Shown here in pieces: positions 56,001 through 64,000 of a stretch of DNA of 64,000 nucleotides. The notes beneath the pieces are model-generated. The model saw only the letters and a list, made by a program, of their open reading frames with translations. It had not been told where the DNA came from and did not search any database. Position numbers and translations under genes: made by a program. How positions within the stretch are numbered: position 1 is the first letter of the stretch; each line of letters starts with the position of its first letter. Origin of the DNA: Symmachiella macrocystis (GTDB taxonomy: Bacteria; Planctomycetota; Planctomycetia; Planctomycetales; Planctomycetaceae); contig NZ_SJPP01000001.1 in the NCBI RefSeq assembly GCF_007860075.1, forward strand, positions 3,879,490 to 3,943,489, given 5' to 3'.

Positions 56001-57977
56001 CTATTTTTTGAAATTCAACCCCGGATCGTTGGGGGCTCCGCCCGTCATGCGAAAGTTGAATCCCTCAGGTCCGTCCCACGACATATCGCCGACCATTGCT
56101 CCGCCTCCGTCACTGGGAACGAGAGTCAATATCCCGTTGCCTGCGGTGTAAGTACCGGAAAACTTGTCGGTTTTGCCCTGGCTGGTGTAGACCCAGGTGA
56201 ACTTGCCATCTTTGGCAAGGTCCAAGTCAAATCGATCGTCGCCACGCGCTGCCTGCCATTTGCCGTCGACCGTTGCGCCTTCCGGCTGGGGTTTGCTGGG
56301 GGGCGGCTCGACTTCGGCAGGAGGATCTTCTCCATCGCTGCCTTCGGTCATGCCGGCCAACAATTGGGCCGACAATTGGTCATCCGGGTTCAACTCAACG
56401 ACCTTTTTGAGTTCTTTTACCGCGGCTTCGTTGTGACCGCAGGTTATGTACTCATAGGCCAATAAGAATCGCACATTGGCCGAATCGGGATGGGAGTTGC
56501 GATATTCCTCCAGCTTCCGCAGTTGCGCGGTATAGGTTGCCGGATCGGCGTACAGGCCACTCAACGTGGTCCAATCCCATCCCGGCCCTGCGGAGAGCAC
56601 GGCATAAATTACACCGGCCGCTTGGTCGTAATCCCCCATCGCGAACAAAATCAATCCGCGGAATTCATGCAAGACCGCGTCGTTGGGCATTTCCTTCAGC
56701 GACGAATTGACGAGTTGCAAAGCCCGTTCGTAGTCCATTTGCTTAAAGGCTTCACGGGCTTGATCAAATTCATCCATCGCCGGATCGGGAGCCGATTCCG
56801 CTGGGATTTCACCATATTCATCAGGGGCAGCAACCTCGATCGGTTGCGAGTAGTTATAAACGACAGAAGTGCTGGGAGAACTGACATAATACGGATTGCT
56901 ATACGGAACATATCCCCAGTTATAGATCGCACTGCCTAGACCGTAAGCGGCGAAACCCCATGCAACCGGATATGCACGCCAGCCGTATCCCCGGTGTCCG
57001 TTCCAGTACCCATGATGCCAGTTATTGTAACGGTTATTGTGGTAGTTCCATCGTGCTCCCCCATAACCTGGACGGTTCCCATAACCCGGGCGATTACCGT
57101 ACCCCGGGCGATTGCCGTACCCTGGCCGGTTACCTGGCCGGTTACCGGGTCGGTTGCCTGGTCGGTTGCCTGGTCGGTTTCCATCGCCGGGGCGGTTGCC
57201 CGGTCGATTACCGTTGCCGGGTCGGTTGCCTGGTCGGTTTCCATCGCCGGGACGGTTACCCGGTCGATTCCCGTTGCCTGGGCGATTGCCATTGCCGGGT
57301 CGGTTGCCATTGCCAGGGCGGTTGCCGTTGCCGGGGCGGTTGCCCGGGCGATCACCGATACCTGGGCGCCCTCCTCCAGGACGATTTCCGTTGCCGGGGC
57401 GGTTGCCACCGGGACGGTTACCATTTCCGATGCCCGGGCGGTTTCCACCGGGACGGTTGCCATTTCCAGTACCGGGGCGACTGCCACCTGGGCGGTTCCC
57501 ACTTCCAATACCGGGGCGGCTTCCACCAGGACGCGTGCTGGGACGTGAACCTCCGGGACGTGAACCACCGGGACGTGAACCACCGGGACGTGAACCACCG
57601 GGACGTGAACCACCGGGACGTGTACTGGGACGTGAACCACCGGGACGCGTGCTGGGACGTGAACCACCGGGACGTGAACTGGGGCGTGAGCTCGGTCTTG
57701 AACTGGGACGGCTGAAGGATCCGCTCCGATTGGCACCGCCGCTACGCGATCCACCACCAGGACGTGCACCACCGGCACGTCCTCCACCGGCACGTCCTCC
57801 ACCAGAACGTCCTCCACCAGAACGTCCTCCACCAGAACGTCCTCCACCAGAACGAGCACCGCCACCGCGTCCGCCTCCACCCCGTCCGCCGCCACGTCCA
57901 CCGCGGCCGAAGGCGTCACCGCTCATCAGCAGGGGGACCAGGATGATGACCATGGTGATCGAGATGTATTTTTTCAT
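56001..57977 (-). CDS. Exported Gly/Arg/Asn/Pro repeat protein with TPR segment
   Basis: The 658-residue protein has a signal peptide (ISITMVIILVPLLMSGDAFG), then a 310-residue low-complexity region of RGGGRSGG units, RPSSRPGGSRP units and many NRPGNGNRPG units, next a Tyr/Trp/Asn/His-rich segment (NNRYNNWHHGYWNGH), a short hydrophobic stretch, and a helical region with TPR-like repeats (about residues 400-510). The last 90 residues form a beta-rich domain. GAGGAGAAGG precedes the ATG. Such proteins may form an outer surface network. The function is unknown. Confidence 0.75.
   Translation of the reverse strand: MKKYISITMVIILVPLLMSGDAFGRGGRGGGRGGGGRGGGARSGGGRSGGGRSGGGRSGGGRAGGGRAGGARPGGGSRSGGANRSGSFSRPSSRPSSRPSSRPGGSRPSTRPGGSRPSTRPGGSRPGGSRPGGSRPGGSRPGGSRPSTRPGGSRPGIGSGNRPGGSRPGTGNGNRPGGNRPGIGNGNRPGGNRPGNGNRPGGGRPGIGDRPGNRPGNGNRPGNGNRPGNGNRPGNGNRPGNRPGDGNRPGNRPGNGNRPGNRPGDGNRPGNRPGNRPGNRPGNRPGYGNRPGYGNRPGYGNRPGYGGARWNYHNNRYNNWHHGYWNGHRGYGWRAYPVAWGFAAYGLGSAIYNWGYVPYSNPYYVSSPSTSVVYNYSQPIEVAAPDEYGEIPAESAPDPAMDEFDQAREAFKQMDYERALQLVNSSLKEMPNDAVLHEFRGLILFAMGDYDQAAGVIYAVLSAGPGWDWTTLSGLYADPATYTAQLRKLEEYRNSHPDSANVRFLLAYEYITCGHNEAAVKELKKVVELNPDDQLSAQLLAGMTEGSDGEDPPAEVEPPPSKPQPEGATVDGKWQAARGDDRFDLDLAKDGKFTWVYTSQGKTDKFSGTYTAGNGILTLVPSDGGGAMVGDMSWDGPEGFNFRMTGGAPNDPGLNFKK
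57061..57905 (-). repeat. Long low-complexity coding repeat
   Basis: This DNA stretch encodes the GRSGG, RPGGS and NRPGNG arrays of the exported repeat protein. It consists of many near-identical 9 to 18-base units, so assembly or copy-number variation here is likely. Confidence 0.8.
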
Positions 57978-58100
57978 CGAACCTTCTCCTCAAACGGAAA
58001 ACTCGCATAGAAGCGGATTGTGAGTCGCCTCAACGGCGAGATGGAAATTCAGGTATTGCGAGAAGCAATGGGCGTATTTGTGATTCGTTAATCTATCAGT

Positions 58101-59018
58101 CTAATGAGGTGGTGGCGCCTGGCGGACAATCGTGATTTCTTCAATGTTCGGCGAGACTTCGCCGCCGAGAATACGATCCACCGATTGCCACGTATACGTA
58201 TTGCCATCAATGAATGTAAAAACATTCGTTGCCGAAGCGGTTTGTCCGTCATTGATGATGCCGGTCATCTTGATGATCCAGCGGTCGCCGTCGTTTGTCC
58301 AAAATCCTTGAGCAAATCCACCAGCGTTGTCGAAGGTCCAGGAACGGATCTGCTTTGCCTCGGGATCCCAACCAATGCGGGTCGTCCCCTCCAGCTCATT
58401 TCGTCCAGCCATACGAACTTTGAATGAACGCAATAGAAAATTTTTATTCTTCGACCAGCGGCAAGAAGTGACGACCAACGAATCGCTCCCTTCATCGACC
58501 CATTCGCCGACCATCCACTCAAGTTCCTTCAATCGATGATAGTTCGAGTGTTGCAGAGCTGCGATTTCACGCACATGGGCAATTTGCCAACCTTCGCCGG
58601 TGTTGACGTGTAGCACGGCGTAACCGCTTTGAATCGGCTCTTCCCCCTCTTTGCGGGTCACCCATGTTGTTCCTTTTTCGATAGCCACCCCTTTGCCGAG
58701 AAAACGAATCGACTCGATGGTCGTTTCAATTTTCAAACCGGGCGACTGCTTAAACGTTTCTGTGAAATCTTCGAGAATCGCCTCGCGGCCGGCGATTACA
58801 CTGCCGTCCTGCGAGAGGTATTCCGCATTCTCGGTGAACTGTGCAGCGATAGTGGCTGCGTCGCCCGCATTGAACGCCTTTGTGAATTTTTCGGCTGACT
58901 GTTGGATGGCTGCTTGATTCTCTTGCGGTTGTGACGGTTCGTCCGCAACAGATGTGAGACAGCATGCGGAAAACCCCGCCGCTGCCAGAACCAAGGCCGG
59001 GAACAGGTATTTAGACAT
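58101..59018 (-). CDS. Exported SnoaL-like (DUF4440-type) protein
   Basis: The 305-residue protein has a signal segment (ALVLAAAGFSACC, lipobox-like end), then an NTF2/SnoaL-like domain at about residues 35-165 (EKFTKAFNAGDAATIAAQF), and a C-terminal beta-rich domain with LEWMVGEWVD, WDPEAKQIRSW and GNTYTW. It resembles SgcJ/EcaC-type proteins with ketosteroid-isomerase-like folds, which bind small hydrophobic ligands. AAAGG lies upstream of ATG 59018. The role and ligand are unknown. It is upstream of the repeat protein on the same strand with about 125 bases between. Confidence 0.75.
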   Translation of the reverse strand: MSKYLFPALVLAAAGFSACCLTSVADEPSQPQENQAAIQQSAEKFTKAFNAGDAATIAAQFTENAEYLSQDGSVIAGREAILEDFTETFKQSPGLKIETTIESIRFLGKGVAIEKGTTWVTRKEGEEPIQSGYAVLHVNTGEGWQIAHVREIAALQHSNYHRLKELEWMVGEWVDEGSDSLVVTSCRWSKNKNFLLRSFKVRMAGRNELEGTTRIGWDPEAKQIRSWTFDNAGGFAQGFWTNDGDRWIIKMTGIINDGQTASATNVFTFIDGNTYTWQSVDRILGGEVSPNIEEITIVRQAPPPH

Positions 59019-59544
59019 AATGATCCGATCCTTTTCTTTAGATGTAGTGTCCACCTCTCGCGTTCTCGCAGATTTATTGCGGAATCGCGGGATTTCAAGC
59101 GTTGTTGCAACGGCTCACATGCGTCATACGGGTTAGGAGACTCGGTACGCAAACGAATTTGAAAGATGTTCGCGCCGCGATGTATCAACCGATCGCATTA
59201 GGAATTGATGGAATTGACGTATTCCACGGAACGGAGATCGCTTCGCTGCCGTGCGAATTCGCATCTCGAAGATTACTCCGCAGGCCGGCTTTTTTGCCAC
59301 GCCCGGTCTGGATTCCCCCCCTAGCAGTTGGGATTGTAGTGGTCTGGATCCACAAACCACAATCGTTGCAATGCCCTCGGCTGCATTTTTCCGGTTATTG
59401 GTGGCCTGCGATACTTATTCCGTTTGCTCTTCTCACTGGGGGAGTCACTGATTTTACGCAGACGCTTTAGCCGCACGCCGCCGCACATTACACTCAGAGG
59501 CGATGCCGACTGAACGTAGTTTCCTAATACTTTGCGGAAGCCCC
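59019..59544. other. Divergent intergenic region, no gene recognised
   Basis: About 525 bases between the SnoaL-like gene and the M3 peptidase. A plus-strand frame at 59102-59470 with two hydrophobic stretches has no known domain and no ribosome binding site, so I do not call it. Confidence 0.45.
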
Positions 59545-61353
59545 ATGATGACCGATCAATATCCGCTGAACTGGGATCTTGACGTATTATACCCAGAACC
59601 TTCCACCGCTGAGTTTACCGCTGTCTTCGATGCCTTTCGCGCCGACGTGCAAAAAGTCGCCGATGAATCAGACCAACTCCCCGCAGTGAGCGGGGCAGCG
59701 GAGGGAGTCGCGGTTTGGGTAGAGTTCTTTCAGAATTTCGAAGACATCTCCAGCCGTGCCCATGAGTTGCAGTCATTCATCGGCTGTCATTGCGCGGCTG
59801 ATGCGGAGAACAAATGCTATCAGCAGTTCGAAGCCTCGCTGTCAGCATTAACGCCATATCAACAACGTATGGCAACGAATCTCGAGTTTGCGCTGAAGGA
59901 TGCCACGGATGCTGAATTCGAAGCGTTCTTAGCAGCGGCCCCTCAGTTGGCCGACAGCGCGTTCTTTTTTGGCGAATCTCGCCGGCATGCAGCTTTGCGG
60001 TTGCCCAAGCCACAGGAAACGCTCTTTGCCGATTTGTCGGTCGACGGTCTCCATGCCTGGGGGCGGATGTATGATAGGATTTCGGGCGAATTGCGCGTGG
60101 AGGTCATGCACAAAGGGAACGTCGTCCGGAAATCGCCGGGGCAGATTCGCCTCGACGCGCCGCTCCGCGAAGTGCGCGAAAACAATTTCTATGCAGCGAC
60201 CAAGGCCTGGGACTCTATCGCCGGCAGCTGCGCCGACGCCTTGAATCACATCGCCGGAACCCGCTTGACGCTCTACGACCATCTCGGCTTGGAAGACCAT
60301 TTGGTCGTGCCGCTGCACGAAAATCGCATGCAGCGCGAAACGCTGGATGCCATGTGGTCGGCCATCGATGCGCGCAAAGAGGTTTTGGTGACCTATCTGC
60401 AAAAAAAGGCCGCCGCGTTGGGTTTGAGTAAACCGGCCTGGTACGACCTGTCTACGGCCTATCCCACGAATGTGACGGCTAAGGACGTCACGTATGATGC
60501 GGCTGTTCAGAAAATCGTGGAGACGTTCGCACGCTTCAGTCCCGATTTGGGGGAATTCGCCGAACTGGCCTGCGCCGGAGGATGGATTGAGGCAGAGGAT
60601 CGTGGCGGCAAACGGCAAGGAGGATTTTGTACCGGATTCGAGCGACACAAACAATCGCGAATTTTTATGACGTTCACCAACTCCGAGGACGCGCTCTCTA
60701 CGTTGGCTCACGAACTCGGACATGCCTATCACAGTTGGGTTCTGAAGGATCAGCCGGTGATGCTGCAGGACTATCCCATGAATCTGGCTGAAACCGCATC
60801 GACGTTCGCCGAAGCGATTGTCGCCGAGCAGCGTTTAGCGGGGACCGACAGTCGCGATGAAAAAATTGCGATCCTCGATTCCATGCTGGGTGATGCCGTG
60901 GCGTTTCTGATGAATATCCATGCGCGATTCCAGTTCGAAAACGAGTTGCACGTCCAACGCAAGCAGGGAGAACTTTCGCCGGAGCAACTCAACGATCTGA
61001 TGCAGTCCGCCCAACGTAAAGCGTATTGTGATGCCCTGGCCGAAGAGGGTTGGAACCCGAATTTTTGGGCCTCCAAACTGCATTTCTACATCAGCGAATT
61101 GCCGTTTTATAATTTTCCCTATACGTTCGGATATTTGTTGTCGTTGGGCGTATACAAGCTGTCGCAGGATTCGGGCGGGGACTTCCCCAAACAATACCGA
61201 GAATTCCTCATGGCCACCGGTTGCATGTCGGCGGAAGACGCAGTCCGGTCGACCTTTGGCTACGATTTGACGCAACCCGATTTCTGGAACAAGAGCCTGG
61301 ATGTCGTTGAACAACGCGCGCAACAATTCTTGGACTTGATCGCCGCGACTTAA
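59545..61353 (+). CDS. M3-family oligoendopeptidase (PepF-like)
   Basis: The 602-residue zinc metallopeptidase hydrolyses oligopeptides in the cytoplasm. The zinc motif HELGH starts at His389 and a second Glu ligand lies in ETASTFAEA, about 25 residues on. The N-terminal helical lobe matches the oligoendopeptidase F type. A GGAAG lies before ATG 59545, which I prefer to upstream starts. Two consecutive ATG codons at 59545 and 59548 make the first residue uncertain. A hairpin terminator follows, and an esterase gene starts 90 bases later. Confidence 0.95.
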   Translation: MMTDQYPLNWDLDVLYPEPSTAEFTAVFDAFRADVQKVADESDQLPAVSGAAEGVAVWVEFFQNFEDISSRAHELQSFIGCHCAADAENKCYQQFEASLSALTPYQQRMATNLEFALKDATDAEFEAFLAAAPQLADSAFFFGESRRHAALRLPKPQETLFADLSVDGLHAWGRMYDRISGELRVEVMHKGNVVRKSPGQIRLDAPLREVRENNFYAATKAWDSIAGSCADALNHIAGTRLTLYDHLGLEDHLVVPLHENRMQRETLDAMWSAIDARKEVLVTYLQKKAAALGLSKPAWYDLSTAYPTNVTAKDVTYDAAVQKIVETFARFSPDLGEFAELACAGGWIEAEDRGGKRQGGFCTGFERHKQSRIFMTFTNSEDALSTLAHELGHAYHSWVLKDQPVMLQDYPMNLAETASTFAEAIVAEQRLAGTDSRDEKIAILDSMLGDAVAFLMNIHARFQFENELHVQRKQGELSPEQLNDLMQSAQRKAYCDALAEEGWNPNFWASKLHFYISELPFYNFPYTFGYLLSLGVYKLSQDSGGDFPKQYREFLMATGCMSAEDAVRSTFGYDLTQPDFWNKSLDVVEQRAQQFLDLIAAT

Positions 61354-61380
61354 GTTGCCGCCGCAATCACAATCCATAGA

Positions 61381-61413
61381 GCTCTGCTACTCCGCCGCAG
61401 AGCATTTCTCATT
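61381..61413 (+). terminator. Hairpin terminator after the M3 peptidase
   Basis: GCTCTGC at 61381-61387 pairs with GCAGAGC at 61397-61403, followed by ATTTCTCATTTT. Moderate stem and T-rich tail. Confidence 0.6.
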
Positions 61414-61443
61414 TTGCTTCGATCCTTCCCACATAAAAAAATC

Positions 61444-62196
61444 ATGAGCGAATCCCTCGGAACCTGGAAACAAGTCGAAGTCGCCAACAAAGCGGTCGAT
61501 GTCTACGAGCCGTCGCAACCGTCGGAACACAATTATGTCGTGTTGCATCTGCATGGACACGGTGGGCGGACGTTGCGGAACAATGCGGTCTATACAGCAG
61601 AATTTGAAAAATACGGACTCCGCGCCGTCTGCCCGCATGGGAAACGCTCGTGGTGGGGCAAACGCATCTGCACTGAGTTTGACGCGCAGATCTCGCCGGT
61701 TGAGTATATTCGCCAGCACCTGATGCCCTATATCAATGAACAGTTCGGGGCGGAGCCGCCGGCAATCGCGGTGAGTGGAGTGAGCATGGGCGGGCAGGGG
61801 GCGTTGCGACTGGCGTACTGGTACCCGCAGGAGTTTCCCGTGGTCGCCGCGTTAGCGCCGGCAGTCGATTTTCAAAATTGGCTCGGGCAGGGGATTCCGC
61901 TAGACGAAATGTATGAGTCGGCGCTCGATGCTCGTCAAGACACGGTGACATTGCAGATCCATCCGCTGAATTGGCCGCCGCAACAATTCATTGCTTGCGA
62001 CCCGCGCGACGCGGACTGTTTCGAGGGCACCGACCGCTTAATCAGCAAGCTCTCCTCGTCGGGCATCCTTTATGAAAAGGACCTGACTACCTCTGCTGGG
62101 GGGCACAGTTGGGAGTACTTTAACCACATTGCGCCGGCAACGGTGGAGTTCTTATTCCGGCGGCTGGAACGAGAACGTTTGAAGTTTCGCGACTAA
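61444..62196 (+). CDS. Alpha/beta hydrolase, esterase-like
   Basis: The 250-residue protein is a small alpha/beta hydrolase of the phospholipase/carboxylesterase type. The oxyanion region is HLHGHGGRTL, the nucleophile elbow is GVSMGG with Ser in the centre, an Asp lies in the segment after IACDPRDADCFEG, and His in GGHSWEYF. The likely reaction is hydrolysis of short acyl esters. The substrate is open. ATG 61444 is chosen over an upstream start at 61414 because it follows the terminator hairpin more sensibly. It is convergent with the next gene. Confidence 0.8.
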   Translation: MSESLGTWKQVEVANKAVDVYEPSQPSEHNYVVLHLHGHGGRTLRNNAVYTAEFEKYGLRAVCPHGKRSWWGKRICTEFDAQISPVEYIRQHLMPYINEQFGAEPPAIAVSGVSMGGQGALRLAYWYPQEFPVVAALAPAVDFQNWLGQGIPLDEMYESALDARQDTVTLQIHPLNWPPQQFIACDPRDADCFEGTDRLISKLSSSGILYEKDLTTSAGGHSWEYFNHIAPATVEFLFRRLERERLKFRD

Positions 62197-62208
62197 CCGG
62201 CCTACCGG

Positions 62209-64000
62209 TCAGTACCCTCCACCTAGCGAGGCTCCGTTGATGATCCGAGCCTCTCCCGTCAACTCATTGACGATGACTTGCTGCCCTTGGTAATGAAAAT
62301 CGCGTTTTCCCTGAAAGCGTTCTCGCACCCAAACCTCCGCGAATCCATGTTTGGGGGCAGTTCGCAGCGTGTATTGTTCGCTGGAACCATCATAGGTGAC
62401 CTCGTCGGCCCGTCCCCAATATTTTTGTCCGTCCAGTCGGGCATTGCCGGTGGCCAACAGAGTGATGTAGGGCTTGGACGATTGATCCGCGGCAGCCAAT
62501 CTCCGCAATCGCAACGTATCGGACGCTAGCATGCCCCCCATCTCCGGCAAGTCATCGGGATCGATCACTTGCGTGGGGCGTTTGACAGGCCCATAAACCA
62601 CGACGACGTCATCGTGGAATTTCGTCATGGCCGAGCTATTGGAATCGCTGAAACTGGAGACGTTGCCGTCCATGTGGCCACGGAAGGTGATTTTTGTGTA
62701 TTTCCATTCCTGCACGTCACCCGAACGGACGGAGCGGTTCGAGGATGCTGAAATTCCCGGCCCCAGCGCCCCTCCCTTGCCGTTGTCCCGCCGCCAAGAT
62801 TCCATCCAACCGCCGCCCGAACTGGTCATTTCTCCGGTCACCTGATTCATCGCCAGTTCAAAAATTTCACCGCGATGGGTTCCGACGAGCAAGTTCCCCT
62901 CGAATTGTTTGCTATTCATCTGGACGCCATCGCGGCAGATGACTTTACGAATTTCTGCCACCTGTCGCGGATCACCATCCCGCTCAATCAGCGAAATGCG
63001 ATTGGTGAGTTCAACGTCCATCTGCCCGCACGTCAGTTCACTGTCCTCAAGCACGATCCGCACGTTGTCATAAAACCGTGCATGTAACCCGTCGAACGTC
63101 ATGCGTTCCTTCCACCACACGGTGAGCAATTCCGGCGTTTTCAATTCTTGGCCATCCAGCCGGTTTGAGACCGGTCGCTGCATCAGCCCCGCTCCCCCGA
63201 CCTGAATACGATTCTCACGTCGATTGGTGAAGATCTCCATTCCTTCGACGTGCATGCCTTTATCACGCAGGTGAGCACGCATTTCCGGCGTGTGATCGTC
63301 CGCAGGTGTGCCTTCGATCCAAATCTTCTGATGATCGTTGGTCATATCTTCGTTATGGATCGTCATTTTGTGACAATCGATGGTCAGCGGCTCATCACCG
63401 TTTTTGTGCTCCTGGATAATGGACACATGCCCGACAGTACGCAATTCAGAGACATGGTGCTCCTCGCCTTCGCGGATAACGCGAATTTGAATCCGGTCGG
63501 CATCGATACTATAGGGTTCTTGTTTGCTGACAGGCGGTCGGCGTTGTTGTTGCGGAGCAGCGGCCTTGTCAGGACTGGCTTGAGCGTCGAGCGCGTCGGC
63601 GGAGATTTCATCTTCTGTGGAGGCCAATGCTTGACCGCGACCGTGGTTCGTCAAACGGCGAGGCGGCTGCGATGCCTTGCTGGCCGCCGTGGTCTGACGA
63701 ATTGGCCCGCGCTGCCTGTTTTGTGGACGCTGATAATTCAACTTGACGAGCCGTTCTCGTGCCGCGGGTGTAGTCAACGCGGTCTCGTCGACTCGAGGGA
63801 TCTTACCTTCCTCGAACCAGACCTCTAGCTTTTTGGTACTGCCGGACATTTCCGGATCTCTGGCAGCAAAGACCACATTGGTGCGCGCCATGAGTCGCTG
63901 GATTTTTATATTTCGACTTGAACCGAATGCATCCTCGTCGACCCGCGCTGTTTTCGCTGTGCGCGGAGTCTCGTCTTCTTCCAACCAAATTCTAATGAGT
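62209..64000 (-). CDS. OstA/LptA-like envelope protein, 5' end outside window
   Basis: The frame is open to the window edge, so the start lies beyond 64000. The visible 597 residues contain an N-terminal polar region with Pro/Gln-rich linkers and two or three stretches of OstA/LptA-type beta pattern (IEGTPADDHTPEMRAHL, FDGLHARFYDNVRIVLEDSELTCGQMDVEL, LLATGNARLDGQKYWGRADEVTYDG). Such repeats make the beta-jellyroll of lipopolysaccharide transport proteins LptA, LptC and LptD. Planctomycetes have divergent LPS machinery, so transport of a glycolipid is a reasonable guess. Partial at the 5' end. Confidence 0.7.
   Translation of the reverse strand, partial: LIRIWLEEDETPRTAKTARVDEDAFGSSRNIKIQRLMARTNVVFAARDPEMSGSTKKLEVWFEEGKIPRVDETALTTPAARERLVKLNYQRPQNRQRGPIRQTTAASKASQPPRRLTNHGRGQALASTEDEISADALDAQASPDKAAAPQQQRRPPVSKQEPYSIDADRIQIRVIREGEEHHVSELRTVGHVSIIQEHKNGDEPLTIDCHKMTIHNEDMTNDHQKIWIEGTPADDHTPEMRAHLRDKGMHVEGMEIFTNRRENRIQVGGAGLMQRPVSNRLDGQELKTPELLTVWWKERMTFDGLHARFYDNVRIVLEDSELTCGQMDVELTNRISLIERDGDPRQVAEIRKVICRDGVQMNSKQFEGNLLVGTHRGEIFELAMNQVTGEMTSSGGGWMESWRRDNGKGGALGPGISASSNRSVRSGDVQEWKYTKITFRGHMDGNVSSFSDSNSSAMTKFHDDVVVVYGPVKRPTQVIDPDDLPEMGGMLASDTLRLRRLAAADQSSKPYITLLATGNARLDGQKYWGRADEVTYDGSSEQYTLRTAPKHGFAEVWVRERFQGKRDFHYQGQQVIVNELTGEARIINGASLGGGY

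Noticed and set aside
57061-57905. Possible CRISPR-like array
   Set aside because: The units are in-frame 9 to 18-base codon repeats without spacers of regular length.
57112-58023. Long plus-strand open frame rich in Pro-Gly-Arg-Leu repeats
   Set aside because: It is the antisense reading of the RGGG/NRPG repeat gene. The minus frame has a signal peptide, a ribosome binding site and a TPR part, and this one does not.
59102-59470. Plus-strand frame with two hydrophobic stretches
   Set aside because: No ribosome binding site, no known family, and it ends inside the leader region before the M3 gene.
1-64000. tRNA and rRNA genes
   Set aside because: I looked for T-arm-like GGTTCGA segments with paired acceptor ends and for rRNA-like conserved tracts. 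None had a matching acceptor stem, so none is called. A covariance-model search would be decisive.

Overview
The window looks like chromosomal DNA of a member of the Planctomycetota, probably a Planctomycetaceae-type relative. This is an inference. It rests on the combination of a DUF1559 prepilin-like pseudopilin gene, a Ser/Thr kinase fused to WD40 repeats, Tat-exported Gfo/Idh/MocA oxidoreductases, DUF1571, many exported proteins of unknown role, a histone H1-like Lys/Ala/Thr-rich protein, and dispersed palindromes that encode the EGEAPAEP peptide in one frame. No rRNA, tRNA, CRISPR array, transposase, phage gene or origin was seen.

Layout. 0-2.6 kb: a PAP2 phosphatase and an endonuclease/exonuclease/phosphatase-family membrane protein on the plus strand. 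2.7-6.5 kb (minus): a multi-PAS hybrid histidine kinase broken by three in-frame stop codons, followed by a tiny stand-alone HisKA-like protein. 6.8-14.3 kb (minus): an apparent stress and envelope block with a SAM methyltransferase, a BON-MscS channel, a two-domain PRC-barrel protein, an unknown 173-residue protein, a CBS-pair protein, a bacterial archaeo-eukaryotic release-factor (baeRF) homologue and a YflT-like general stress protein. 14.5-18.5 kb: a DUF1571 protein, a periplasmic HAD phosphatase and two tandemly duplicated leucine-rich-repeat membrane proteins. 18.5-25.2 kb: an amidase with an AtzG/GatC-like small subunit, a FabZ-like dehydratase and a CrtISO/retinol-saturase-like oxidoreductase on the minus strand, divergent from an NCS2-type permease and a coupled secreted hydrolase.

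25.3-37.4 kb: small unknown genes, then a kinase-WD40 protein, an S41-fold protein without the expected catalytic residues, a beta-propeller/c-type haem protein, a macrodomain protein and an Hsp70 homologue. 37.4-43.9 kb: a nested palindromic element, ruvB, a histidine-rich protein, the DUF1559 protein, a Gfo/Idh/MocA oxidoreductase and a glucose dehydrogenase-like enzyme. 44-53.2 kb: small lipoproteins, a LigD-phosphoesterase-like protein, glnA, trmH, ruvC, cysS, ispF and a class I aminotransferase, which is a housekeeping core. 53.4-59 kb: the histone H1-like gene with a strong promoter and structured leader, then three exported proteins, one with a very long Gly/Arg/Asn/Pro repeat. 59.5-64 kb: an M3 oligopeptidase, an esterase and a 5'-truncated OstA/LptA-like protein that runs off the window.

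The most unusual items are the thrice-interrupted hybrid kinase, the cysteinyl-tRNA synthetase with an insertion and a degenerate KMSKS loop, the S41-fold protein lacking its Ser/Lys dyad, the release-factor/CBS/PRC/MscS stress block, the promoter and hairpin leader of the histone-like gene, and four families of small palindromic intergenic elements.
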